DNA of 14,990 bases from Chloroflexota bacterium (GCA_005881085.1 VBGU01000097.1:1-14990); one strand, 5' to 3'; numbered from the stretch's first letter, positions 7,097-13,954 are shown. Numbers and translations are program-made. Notes: generated by a model from the letters alone, not told the origin.

Positions 7097-7206
7097 CTCT
7101 CATCTTTCCCTGGGTTTACCCACCGGGTCGGAATTGGCACCGCAGCGGGTCTCCGCCGGTTGCCGAGGCGTCACTGGGCCGTTCCCTCAGCCTCTCTAGA
7201 TGAAAG
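7097..7206 (-). promoter_or_regulatory. SAM-I (S-box) riboswitch aptamer
   Basis: The minus strand shows the S-box core in order: 5' P1 strand CTTTCATCT, then AGAGAGGCTGAGGGA (kink-turn region), GGCCC, GCCTCGGCAACC, GGTGCCAATTCC, a P4 hairpin TGGGTAAACCCA, and GAAAGATGAGAG closing P1. P1 is nine pairs with one G-U (7198-7206 with 7097-7105). SAM-I riboswitches bind S-adenosylmethionine and switch off methionine-synthesis genes. Here P1, once stabilised by SAM, would hold the strand needed for the antiterminator, so the downstream terminator forms and the metF-metE operon is off. The gene context agrees fully with this. Confidence 0.96.
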
Positions 7207-7240
7207 GGATGCGTATGAAGTTTCGATCGATGCTAGCACG

Positions 7241-7246
7241 TACACT
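7241..7246 (+). promoter_or_regulatory. Possible -10 element (TACACT) for the fchA-folD unit
   Basis: TACACT lies 14 bases before the cyclodeaminase ATG, so transcription would start about 5-8 nt ahead of the coding region, giving a very short leader. No Shine-Dalgarno sequence is present before the ATG, which fits that. No clear -35 is visible. The site is about 35 nt from the aptamer's 5' end on the other strand, so the two divergent promoters must lie back to back. Confidence 0.35.
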
Positions 7247-7260
7247 TCGCCCCCATTCCC

Positions 7261-7887
7261 ATGCCTGATCGGTTCATCGAACGGACGCTGCGCGCCTTTA
7301 GCGACGATCTCTCCGCCGATGCGCCCGTTCCTGGTGGCGGGAGCGCGGCGGCATACGCGGGCGCGATGGGCGCGGCGCTGGCCGCGATGGTCGCTCGGAT
7401 CTCGTTCAAGAAAGAGAAGTCGGAAGAGCTCAAGAGCTACATCGAGGAGACCGACAACCTGCGCGCGGACTTCCTTCGTCTCGTCGACGATGACAGCGCC
7501 GCGTACGCGCGCGTCGCCGAGGCGATGAAGCTCCCGCGCAAGACTGAAGAAGAGAAGAAGGAGCGCCAGGAGCGCATGCAGGCCGCGCTCCTTGCGGCTT
7601 CGCGGGTGCCCCTCGAGGTCGCCGAGACGGCCCGGAGGCTGCTCGATGCGTGCGAGCGCGGCGTCGCGAGCGCCAGCCCCATGACCGCAAGCGACATCGG
7701 GGTTGGCGCGCTCATGGCCGAGACCGCGTTACGCGGGGCCGCCCTGAACGTGATGATCAACCTCGCATCCGTAAAGGACGCCGCTCAGGTGAAGGCGATC
7801 TCCGAACACCTCGATCGCGCGGTCGACGGCAGCGACGAGCAGCGCCGGCGCATCACCGACTTCGTCGAATCTCGGATCGCACGCTAG
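7261..7887 (+). CDS. fchA: Cyclodeaminase/cyclohydrolase family protein (FchA/FTCD C-terminal domain type)
   Basis: 208-residue helical protein of the formimino-THF cyclodeaminase / methenyl-THF cyclohydrolase family. The hallmark PVPGGGSAAA is at residues 22-31, followed by a small-residue helix (AYAGAMGAALAAMV). An acidic DDDSAAY segment is at 76-82, and the helical C-terminal half has the small-residue SASPMTASDIGVGALMA region. In bacteria that lack a full FTCD, stand-alone members such as FchA hydrolyse 5,10-methenyl-THF to 10-formyl-THF. The folD gene follows nine bases after the stop, and metF lies divergently upstream, so methenyl-THF cyclohydrolase is the likely role. Cyclodeaminase activity for histidine degradation is the alternative, but no histidine-utilisation genes are present. 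The symbol is by family and context. Confidence 0.85.
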   Translation: MPDRFIERTLRAFSDDLSADAPVPGGGSAAAYAGAMGAALAAMVARISFKKEKSEELKSYIEETDNLRADFLRLVDDDSAAYARVAEAMKLPRKTEEEKKERQERMQAALLAASRVPLEVAETARRLLDACERGVASASPMTASDIGVGALMAETALRGAALNVMINLASVKDAAQVKAISEHLDRAVDGSDEQRRRITDFVESRIAR

Positions 7888-7895
7888 GCCTCACC

Positions 7896-8741
7896 GTGCG
7901 GCTCCTTCACGGCAAGCCACTCGCGGAGAAGCTGCACGAAGGGTCGCGCGAGCGGAGCGCCGCGTTGCACACGAGCGGTATCGCGCCGCGGCTCGCGGCG
8001 GTCTCAGTCGGGATCGATCCGGCCGCGAACACGTACCTGCAACGCCTGGCGGCGCGCGGAAAGAAGCTGGACATCGCGGTCGACGAGGTCGCCCTGTCCG
8101 GCGACGCGACGGAGCGGCAGCTGATCACGACACTCGAGCGACTCAGCGCCGACGCGGGGGTCCACGGGATCCTCCTACTCACTCCTCTGCCCGGAGCGCT
8201 CGACGAAGGTCACATCGTCGATCACATCGTTCCCGCCAAGGACGTCGAGGGAATGAACCCGTTCAACGTCGGGTTGCTCGCCGACGGACGGCCGCGCTTT
8301 GTGCCGTCGACCGCGGAGGCCATCGTGGAGCTTCTGAAGTTCCACGGGGTGACGCTGCGCGGTGCGCGCGCCGCGGTCGTCGGGCGCAGCACGGTCGTCG
8401 GCCGCCCAGCGGCGTACCTCCTATTGAAGGAGGACGCGACCGTAACCATTGCGCACAGCCGCACACCCGATATCGGCGCGATCACAAGGGAAGCAAGCGT
8501 CGTCGTGGCCGCGGTGGGCCGTCCCGGATTCGTGAAGGGCGACATGCTCGCTCACGGAGCGACGGTGATCGACGCCGGAATCAATGTGATGCCGCATGGG
8601 ATCGTCGGCGATGTCGACGTCGAGAGCGTGACCTCGGTCGCTGCCGCCCTGAGTCCGGTGCCGGGCGGCCTCGGCGCCGTAACCACCGAGCTGCTACTCA
8701 GAAACGTCCTGACAGCCGCCGAACGTCACCAAAGGGACTGA
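7896..8741 (+). CDS. folD: FolD-type methylene-THF dehydrogenase homologue with substituted cyclohydrolase residues
   Basis: 281 residues, the normal FolD length, starting at a GTG eight bases after the cyclodeaminase stop; the frame is open further upstream but that part is out-of-frame overlap with the previous gene. FolD oxidises methylene-THF to methenyl-THF with NAD(P) and usually also hydrolyses it to formyl-THF. The nucleotide site GRSTVVGRP, INVMPHGIVGDVD and PVPGGLG are well conserved. The alignment with E. coli FolD is gap-free through the active site at a constant offset of three. Tyr50 is kept (Tyr47), but Lys54 is Leu51, Gln98 is Leu95 and Asp121 is Glu118. The Lys and Gln are needed for the cyclohydrolase step in characterised enzymes. 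So this protein may be a dehydrogenase only, with the neighbouring FchA homologue doing the hydrolysis. This interpretation is inference. Confidence 0.88.
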   Translation: MRLLHGKPLAEKLHEGSRERSAALHTSGIAPRLAAVSVGIDPAANTYLQRLAARGKKLDIAVDEVALSGDATERQLITTLERLSADAGVHGILLLTPLPGALDEGHIVDHIVPAKDVEGMNPFNVGLLADGRPRFVPSTAEAIVELLKFHGVTLRGARAAVVGRSTVVGRPAAYLLLKEDATVTIAHSRTPDIGAITREASVVVAAVGRPGFVKGDMLAHGATVIDAGINVMPHGIVGDVDVESVTSVAAALSPVPGGLGAVTTELLLRNVLTAAERHQRD

Positions 8742-8776
8742 GAGCAGACCGCAGGTGGCACGGGCGGGTGGCTTGA

Positions 8777-8866
8777 GCAGCGTCGGGGTCTTCTGAGCGA
8801 GCGGCCCCTGACCGGCGGTCCATCGCGATCCCACGAGGGGCCGAGCGAGGAAGACCCCGGCGCTGC
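8777..8866. repeat. Long imperfect inverted repeat between convergent folD and the XRE regulator
   Basis: The bases at 8777-8793 pair with 8850-8866 over 17 positions with one G-U. An inner seven-base arm GGCCCCT (8803-8809) pairs with AGGGGCC (8836-8842). Partly complementary CG-rich sequence fills the internal loop. The apical 26 bases contain a small GACC-GGC-GGTC hairpin and the palindrome ATCGCGAT. The element begins 35 nt after the folD stop and ends 42 nt before the regulator's stop. It could be a bidirectional terminator (no T-run on either side), an RNA-stabilising structure, a dispersed extragenic repeat or a small structured RNA. One copy cannot decide this. Confidence 0.7.
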
Positions 8867-8908
8867 GCACTCGCAATGTCGATGCAGGACCCGTCTGCGG
8901 CGAGGGGG

Positions 8909-10267
8909 CTAGACCTCGATGTTGGCGCTCAGCGGTTTGCTCGCGGCGTACGCCTGCGTGGAGTAGCGCTCGGCGCCGCGCAGGTCTCCGCGTCGTTTGG
9001 CCGAGCGTGACAGCCGCATGAGGACGTCGCCGAGCTCGGCGCTCGCGTCGAGCGCCTTGTATGTCGCCGCGACCTCGCGCATCCGGCGCTCCGCCTTTGC
9101 GGTGTCGCCGTCGCGGAGATCGAGCTCAGCGAGAACAAGGGTCGCGCCGGCGACCGCACGATCCGCATCGGCGCCCGGCTCGACGATGGCAGCGATCGCG
9201 GCCTCCGCACTCGAGCGCGCGAGCGCCGGGTCCTTGGCCTTGAGCGCAACCTCGGCTCTGGTCGCAAAGCAATGCGCGAGGTATGCCGCGGGCCCCGAGA
9301 TGCGCGCGATCTCGATCGCGCGGGCGACGTGCTCGTATGCGGCTTCGATGCGGCCGGCGTCCGCGGCGATCACCGCCAGGGCATTCCGCATGATGAGCAC
9401 GCCAACGAGATCCTTGCCGAGCTCCGCCGCTGCGAGCGCCTTCTGGTAATGCCCGGCCGCCGCGTCGTGGTCGCCGAGAGCCCGGTAGGCGTTCCCGAGC
9501 CCCTGGTGTATGAACGAGATCCGCGCGAGGTCGCCGATCTCGCTGGACCACTCGAGCGCCTGCTCGTAGTAGGTCGTCGCGGCCTGCGGCTCGCCCAGGT
9601 CCTGCGCGCAGCCGCCCAGTGTGATCAGAACCCTGAGCCGTAGGAGCTGATCCGGCGGCTTCGCGTGGTCGATCCGGCGAAGAAGCGCCTCGAGCATCTC
9701 GCGCGCACCTCGAGGATTCCCCGCGATCCGCGTCGCGACCGCGAGCTGGTAGTCGGCAGAACGCGCGAGAGGCTCGTCGCCGATCTCCCCCGCGAGCCGT
9801 TGAGCGACCGTAAGGGTCTTGATCGCTTCGCGACCCCGGTGGACGAGGTTGAGCGCGGTACCCGCGTACAGGCGGAGGCGGCACGTCTCGCGAACGGAAA
9901 GATCTCCCGTATCGAGCAGCTTTTCCGCGTGCCGAAGCGCCTCCGGCGCCGACGTGTAGGTCAGCAGTCCGGCGATGGCACCGATCTCGAGCTCGCGCTC
10001 CCCTCGCGCGCGTTCGACGTCCGCGTCGTCGAGGAAATACGACGCCGGCTTACCGAGCTTCTTGGCCATGTGCTCGAGCGAGCGCATCGCCGGGCGGATC
10101 TTGCCAAGCTCGATCGCGCTGACGTGCGCGCGCGTGAAGTACGGTGCGCCGAGCTGGGCTTGCGACATGCCCGACGCGATCCGGGCCTCGCGCAATCGCT
10201 CGCCGAGCTTCTTGAGGGCGGGGGACAGTGGAGCTGGACGGCGCCGCCGCGTGCGGATCGCGGGCAC
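8909..10267 (-). CDS. XRE-family HTH regulator with C-terminal TPR array
   Basis: 452 residues. An Arg-rich N-terminus (RTRRRR at 5-10) precedes a Cro/C1-type helix-turn-helix at about 21-80 (LREARIASGMSQAQLG, then HVSAIELGKIRP). Residues from about 95 to 440 are a continuous array of paired helices of TPR type (for example GLGNAYRALGDHDAAAGHYQKALAAAEL). This is the architecture of regulators that bind peptides or protein partners through their TPR domain, but no ligand can be read from the sequence. The GTG start at 10267 coincides with the predicted transcription start of a good promoter (TTGACA, 17 bp, TAAGGT), so the mRNA is probably leaderless. It is divergent from an orphan receiver-domain gene 97 nt away, and may regulate that gene, itself, or both. 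Confidence 0.87.
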   Translation of the reverse strand: MPAIRTRRRRPAPLSPALKKLGERLREARIASGMSQAQLGAPYFTRAHVSAIELGKIRPAMRSLEHMAKKLGKPASYFLDDADVERARGERELEIGAIAGLLTYTSAPEALRHAEKLLDTGDLSVRETCRLRLYAGTALNLVHRGREAIKTLTVAQRLAGEIGDEPLARSADYQLAVATRIAGNPRGAREMLEALLRRIDHAKPPDQLLRLRVLITLGGCAQDLGEPQAATTYYEQALEWSSEIGDLARISFIHQGLGNAYRALGDHDAAAGHYQKALAAAELGKDLVGVLIMRNALAVIAADAGRIEAAYEHVARAIEIARISGPAAYLAHCFATRAEVALKAKDPALARSSAEAAIAAIVEPGADADRAVAGATLVLAELDLRDGDTAKAERRMREVAATYKALDASAELGDVLMRLSRSAKRRGDLRGAERYSTQAYAASKPLSANIEV

Positions 10268-10273
10268 GCCAAG

Positions 10274-10302
10274 ACCTTAGGCGGCGGACCCTCGGGTGTC
10301 AA
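10274..10302 (-). promoter_or_regulatory. Sigma-70-type promoter of the XRE-TPR gene (leaderless)
   Basis: On the minus strand a perfect TTGACA (-35, 10302-10297) is followed by a 17-bp spacer and TAAGGT (-10, 10279-10274). The expected start is about seven bases further on, at the GTG start codon (10267). This explains why no ribosome-binding site is present and supports the chosen start. Confidence 0.6.
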
Positions 10303-10317
10303 TCCAAAATCGACAGT

Positions 10318-10334
10318 GAGCGGCGCGGCCGCTC
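10318..10334. promoter_or_regulatory. Perfect inverted repeat, candidate operator between divergent regulators
   Basis: GAGCGGC (10318-10324), three bases, GCCGCTC (10328-10334). It sits where the -35 region of the receiver-gene promoter would be, just before its TAGACT, and about 16 bp upstream of the -35 of the XRE gene. A dyad in this position could be the XRE protein's binding site. It is also GC-rich enough to arise by chance. Confidence 0.35.
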
Positions 10335-10338
10335 CGCC

Positions 10339-10344
10339 TAGACT
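10339..10344 (+). promoter_or_regulatory. Possible -10 element (TAGACT) of the receiver gene
   Basis: TAGACT lies 20 bases before the ATG of the response-regulator gene, implying a leader of roughly 14 nt. The same hexamer in almost the same context (GCTCC, one or two C/G, CTAGACT) appears before the acyltransferase gene at 12971, which supports a promoter role. No good -35 is visible here. Confidence 0.4.
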
Positions 10345-10364
10345 GACCGACGTTGGTTGGGGGA

Positions 10365-10745
10365 ATGATCCGAGTCCTCGTCGTCGACGATCATCCGTCG
10401 GTTCGCGAGAACCTCCGCTATCTCGTGAACGCCGAGCGCGACATGGACTGCATCGGCGTCGCGCGCGACGCTCCGGAGGCGGTCCGCCTTTGCCAGGAGC
10501 TCCTGCCGGACGTGGTGATCCTCGACGACGAAATGCCGGGCGGTCGCGGCATCCAGGTTCTCGAATGGATCGCGAGCGAGCTTCCCGAAACCCGCGTCGT
10601 CATGTACACGCTCGACGCCGACGTGTGCGACGTCGCCCGTAATCTGGGCGCCGGGTGCGTCCTGAAGGACGCGAACTACGAAGTGCTCGTGCGCGCGGTC
10701 CGCAACGGAGCCGCGTCGCTGCCGAGGTCCGCCGAGACGTATTAG
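10365..10745 (+). CDS. Stand-alone response-regulator receiver domain (NarL-type, no output domain)
   Basis: 126 residues forming one CheY-like receiver: acidic pair D8-D9, phosphoacceptor D54 in LDDEMP, T82 and K101 (VLKDA). The sequence style (RVLVVDDHPSVRENL, LPDVVILD, GAGCVLKDA) is that of NarL/LuxR-type regulators, but the protein ends straight after helix 5 with no DNA-binding domain. There is no sign of a lost HTH in the 12 nt before the convergent glpX. It would signal by protein contact or as a phosphate sink. No kinase gene is nearby. The ATG at 10365 is chosen over in-frame upstream TTG/GTG codons because receiver homology begins with it and GGGGGA precedes it closely. It is divergent from the XRE-TPR regulator. 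Confidence 0.85.
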   Translation: MIRVLVVDDHPSVRENLRYLVNAERDMDCIGVARDAPEAVRLCQELLPDVVILDDEMPGGRGIQVLEWIASELPETRVVMYTLDADVCDVARNLGAGCVLKDANYEVLVRAVRNGAASLPRSAETY

Positions 10746-10757
10746 GGCGCTCGACCG

Positions 10758-11768
10758 TCACTCCAGCCGGATGATTGGCGGGCGATCGATGTCTTCGAAA
10801 TGCGTCGTGTCGATGAACCGCAGCTTCCCCATGAGCCGGTCGAGGAGAAGCGAGTGAGTCCGCGCGCCGCGTGCGAAGAAGTGCACGCCCTTCAGGACCT
10901 CGCCGTCGGTGACCCCGGTCGCCACGAATCGGATGTCGTTGCCGCTGGCCAGATCCTCGGTTCGGTAGATGCGACTCTCGTCGACGACACCCATCTTCTT
11001 CGCACGTCGCCGCTCCTCGTCGTTCCGGAAGCGAAGCCGTCCGAGTATTTCCGCGCCCAGGCAGCGGAGCGCCGCCGCGGCAAGCACGCCTTCGGGTGCG
11101 CCGCCCGTACCCATCACGGCGTGCACGTCGGTTCCAGCGATCGGGACGGACAGCGAGGCCATGAGATCGCCGTCCTCGATGAGCTTGATCCGAGCGCCCG
11201 CGCCACGCACGTCGTTAATGAGCTTTTCGTGTCGCGGACGGTCCAGGATGACGATCGTCAGGTCGCTGACATCGCGATTGAGCGACTTGGCGATGATCTG
11301 CAGATTCTCTATGACGGGTCGGTCGAGATCGACGTTGCCTCGCGCAGGTGCGCCGACGACGAGCTTCTCCATGTAGGTGTCGGGCGCGTGCAGGAGGCCG
11401 CCCGGCTCAGACACGGCCATGACCGCGCACGCGTTGGGACGGCCTTTTGCCACAGGGTTCGTGCCTTCAAGAGGATCGACAGCGATGTGTACCTCTGGCC
11501 CTTCACCGCGGCCGACCCGCTCCCCGATGAAGAGCATCGGCGCTTCGTCGCGCTCACCCTCGCCGATGACGATCATTCCGTTGAAGCGCGCGTCCTCCAT
11601 GGTCTTACGCATCGCTTCGACTGCGGCCTGATCGGCCTCGTTGTTGTTCCCGTGGCCCATCCAATGCGCTGCGGCGATCGCGGCAGCTTCGGTGATCCGG
11701 ACGAGTTCGAGGCTCGGAGTCCGATCCGCCGGGATGCGTTCGAGCGGCAGTGTCCCCTTGACCTGCAT
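10758..11768 (-). CDS. glpX: Fructose-1,6-bisphosphatase, class II (GlpX type)
   Basis: 336 residues, the same length as E. coli GlpX. It hydrolyses fructose-1,6-bisphosphate to fructose-6-phosphate in gluconeogenesis, using divalent metal. The family signatures are clear: SLELVRITEAAA at 19-30, the metal-binding GEGERDEAPM at 69-78 and DPLEGT at 98-103, then a GTGGAPEGVLAAAALRCLGAE segment typical of the GlpX C-terminal half. The ATG at 11768 is preferred. A longer frame from a GTG at 11807 would add 13 non-conserved residues and overlap the upstream gene. It begins 13 nt after the glycerate kinase stop and is surely cotranscribed with it. Both enzymes serve triose and hexose synthesis from C3 acids. 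Confidence 0.93.
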   Translation of the reverse strand: MQVKGTLPLERIPADRTPSLELVRITEAAAIAAAHWMGHGNNNEADQAAVEAMRKTMEDARFNGMIVIGEGERDEAPMLFIGERVGRGEGPEVHIAVDPLEGTNPVAKGRPNACAVMAVSEPGGLLHAPDTYMEKLVVGAPARGNVDLDRPVIENLQIIAKSLNRDVSDLTIVILDRPRHEKLINDVRGAGARIKLIEDGDLMASLSVPIAGTDVHAVMGTGGAPEGVLAAAALRCLGAEILGRLRFRNDEERRRAKKMGVVDESRIYRTEDLASGNDIRFVATGVTDGEVLKGVHFFARGARTHSLLLDRLMGKLRFIDTTHFEDIDRPPIIRLE

Positions 11769-11781
11769 CGGCGGCGTAACG

Positions 11782-12921
11782 CTAGTGCGTAACCGGAGGG
11801 CGCGCACGCACCAAGCTCTCCGCTGCGTGCTCGATCAGTGGGAGCGGTTCGCGCATCGCCTTCGCGATCGGGACTCCCTCGCTCGCAACCGCGATCGCGT
11901 CGAATCCAAGCGTTTCGTGTCCCTCCCCCAGACCGCCCGTGACCGCGACGACCGGCACGCCGGCGTGTCGCGCGGCCGCGGTCACCGCACCGGTGAGCTT
12001 CCCATAGCCGCTCTGCCGATCGATGCGTCCCTCTCCGGTGACGACGAGGTCTGCGCCCGCGATGCGTTCGGCGAATCCGACCGCGCGCAGCACGAGCTCC
12101 GCCCCGGAGACAAGACGTGCGTCGAGGAACGCGAGGAGACCCGCCCCAAGGCCGCCCGCCGCCCCCGCGCCGGGCACGTCCCGGATCGGCCTCCCGACGA
12201 ACGCTTCGACGACGTCGGCGTATCGCGCGAGCGCGGCATCGAGCTCGCGGACGATCTCGGGTGTCGCACCCTTTTGCGGCCCGTACACCGCGGAGGCGCC
12301 CTCTGGACCGAGGAGCGGATTGCGAACATCGCACGCCACTTCGATCGACGGACGGACCAGGCGCGGGTCGGTCTGACCGTCGATGCGGCCGAGTCGCGCG
12401 AGTGCGGCGCCTCCTTCGGGAAGCTCATTGCCTTCGCGATCGAGAAATCGATAGCCGAAAGCGCGCGCCATCCCCGCGCCGCCATCGTTCGTCGCGCTTC
12501 CGCCGATCCCGATCACGATCCGGTGAGCGCCGCTCGCGGCCGCGGCGAGTATTAGCTCTCCCGTCCCGCGCGTGCTCGTGATGCGCGCGTCGCGTTCCAT
12601 CGCTTGCAGCAAGGGAAGCCCGCTCGCCGCGGCCATCTCCACCACCGCGGTCGTGCCGTCGCCGAGCACGCCCCACTCCGCATCGATCTCGCGACCGATG
12701 GGATCGTGCACACGCGATCTGCGAACGCCGCCGTTCGTCGCCGTGACCAGGGCGCGCACCGTCCCCTCGCCGCCATCGGCGAGCGGCATCTCTTCGATGA
12801 GCGCGCTCGGCCACGCGCGACGGACGCCGCGCGCGATCGCCGATGCGACGGCGACGGCGTCGGCCGAGCCTTTGAACGATTGGGGGGCGACGATCACCCG
12901 CGGTGCGGGGTCTCGATGCAC
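11782..12921 (-). CDS. Glycerate kinase (GarK/GlxK family)
   Basis: 379 residues, the normal length of this family, which phosphorylates D-glycerate, generally to 2-phosphoglycerate. Signatures: the opening VIVAPQSFKGS at 9-19, PLADGGEGT at 46-54, GIGGSATNDGGAGMARAFGY in the middle, and GEGRIDRQSGYGK in the C-terminal third. The start is a GTG (complement of 12919-12921); the next in-frame GTG is the Val of RVIVAP. Coupled 13 nt upstream of glpX, it would feed glycerate from photorespiration-like, serine or glyoxylate routes into gluconeogenesis. No glyoxylate or tartronate genes are seen nearby. The 2- versus 3-phosphoglycerate product is inferred from family only. Confidence 0.92.
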   Translation of the reverse strand: MHRDPAPRVIVAPQSFKGSADAVAVASAIARGVRRAWPSALIEEMPLADGGEGTVRALVTATNGGVRRSRVHDPIGREIDAEWGVLGDGTTAVVEMAAASGLPLLQAMERDARITSTRGTGELILAAAASGAHRIVIGIGGSATNDGGAGMARAFGYRFLDREGNELPEGGAALARLGRIDGQTDPRLVRPSIEVACDVRNPLLGPEGASAVYGPQKGATPEIVRELDAALARYADVVEAFVGRPIRDVPGAGAAGGLGAGLLAFLDARLVSGAELVLRAVGFAERIAGADLVVTGEGRIDRQSGYGKLTGAVTAAARHAGVPVVAVTGGLGEGHETLGFDAIAVASEGVPIAKAMREPLPLIEHAAESLVRARPPVTH

Positions 12922-12948
12922 CGCGGAATTCTATGAGTCAAAAGAGCG

Positions 12949-12976
12949 TTGGTCGGAACGTGCGCTCCCCTAGACT
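12949..12976 (+). promoter_or_regulatory. Possible promoter of the acyltransferase gene (TTGGTC, 16 bp, TAGACT)
   Basis: TTGGTC at 12949-12954 and TAGACT at 12971-12976 are 16 bp apart. The -10 is only three bases from the assigned GTG, so either transcription starts on or just after it or the start assignment is slightly off. The hexamer and its flank repeat those before the receiver gene at 10339. Confidence 0.35.
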
Positions 12977-12979
12977 CGG

Positions 12980-13954
12980 GTGATCCTCACCACGTCCGAC
13001 CCGCTCTGTATCGCGCGCGACCCGGCGTCTCTCGAGACCGAGTGGTCCGAGCTGGCTCGGCGTCGCGCGTATCCAACGATCTTCCTCACGCCCGACTGGA
13101 TCCGAGTCGCGCGGGCCTATGACCGTCGCGAGCAAATCACCCTTCGGATCGCAGAACGGGGTATCGCCGCCCTCGCACGTGAGGATGACGGGACGATCAC
13201 GTTCGCGGGAGGCGAGTACACCGACTATCAGGACATCGTGGCGAAGCCCATGGAGGTGACGGCTGTCGCGGACGCGCTCGCGCATTGGATTGCGGCGGAA
13301 CGGACGCCACGCGTCCTGTTCGAGTTCGTTCCTGAGGAGTCCGGAACGGCGGACGCGATGTCAGCGGCGCTGAGCGGGGCCGGATACGACGTCCAGATCG
13401 ATCGGTTGGTCACCGCACCCCGCGTGACCCTTCCGGAGAGCTTCGAGATGTACGTGCAGGGTCTGGGCAAGAAGGAGCGCCACGAGCTACGGCGCAAGCT
13501 CCGCGGACTCGAGACGGGCCGCCGCGTCGCGTTCCGCTTCGCAGGCGACCTCGAGCGCGCGTCCGTGTTCGACCGATTCGTCGCTCTCCACCGCCGCTCG
13601 CGCGGCGACAAGGCCGAGTTCATGACCGAGGAGAACGAGCATTTCTTCCGCGACGTCGCCGAGACGTTGGCCGCGCGGGGATGGCTGCGACTGGGCGTAT
13701 TGAATGTCGACGGAGAGGACGCGGCCGTCGTCTTCGGCTTCGCGTACGAGGGAACCTTTGCGCTGTACAACGCCGCTTACGACCTCGCGCTCGCGCCCCT
13801 TTCTGTCGGGATCGCGTGCCACGCCTATGCGATCCGCAGTGCGATCGACGAGGGCCTGCATACGTACGACTTCTTACGCGGCGGCGAGCCGTACAAGTAC
13901 GACCTCGGCGCGACGGACCACTGGCTGCTCCGCTTCGAGGCCTCCACGCGATGA
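12980..13954 (+). CDS. GNAT acyltransferase of the CelD/BcsL type
   Basis: 324 residues with two GNAT-like halves, as in CelD/BcsL-type and FemAB-like acyltransferases. Landmarks: the basic helix KKERHELRRKLRGLE at 164-178, which precedes the catalytic half in this family, and the C-terminal YDFLRGGEPYKYDLG at 296-310, matching the family's DFLRG-E-YK signature. These proteins acylate sugars or other cell-surface precursors in the cytoplasm; the true substrate is unknown. The start is a GTG; no better start exists nearby and no ribosome-binding site is seen. The stop overlaps the glycosyltransferase start (ATGA), so the two should be cotranslated and act in one glycan or glycoconjugate pathway. 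Confidence 0.82.
   Translation: MILTTSDPLCIARDPASLETEWSELARRRAYPTIFLTPDWIRVARAYDRREQITLRIAERGIAALAREDDGTITFAGGEYTDYQDIVAKPMEVTAVADALAHWIAAERTPRVLFEFVPEESGTADAMSAALSGAGYDVQIDRLVTAPRVTLPESFEMYVQGLGKKERHELRRKLRGLETGRRVAFRFAGDLERASVFDRFVALHRRSRGDKAEFMTEENEHFFRDVAETLAARGWLRLGVLNVDGEDAAVVFGFAYEGTFALYNAAYDLALAPLSVGIACHAYAIRSAIDEGLHTYDFLRGGEPYKYDLGATDHWLLRFEASTR

Noticed and set aside
5942..7528. A 528-codon open frame on the plus strand across metF, the riboswitch and the cyclodeaminase start
   Set aside because: It runs antisense to metF and through the SAM riboswitch, and has no recognisable domain; metF, the riboswitch and fchA explain the region.
7650..7895. Upstream extension of the folD frame into the cyclodeaminase gene
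   Set aside because: FolD similarity begins at the GTG at 7896; the extension is out-of-frame Arg-rich translation of the fchA 3' end.
9665..10642. A 325-codon open frame on the plus strand opposite the XRE-TPR gene
   Set aside because: It is antisense to a clear HTH-TPR protein and ends inside the receiver domain in another frame, with Arg-rich, low-complexity translation.
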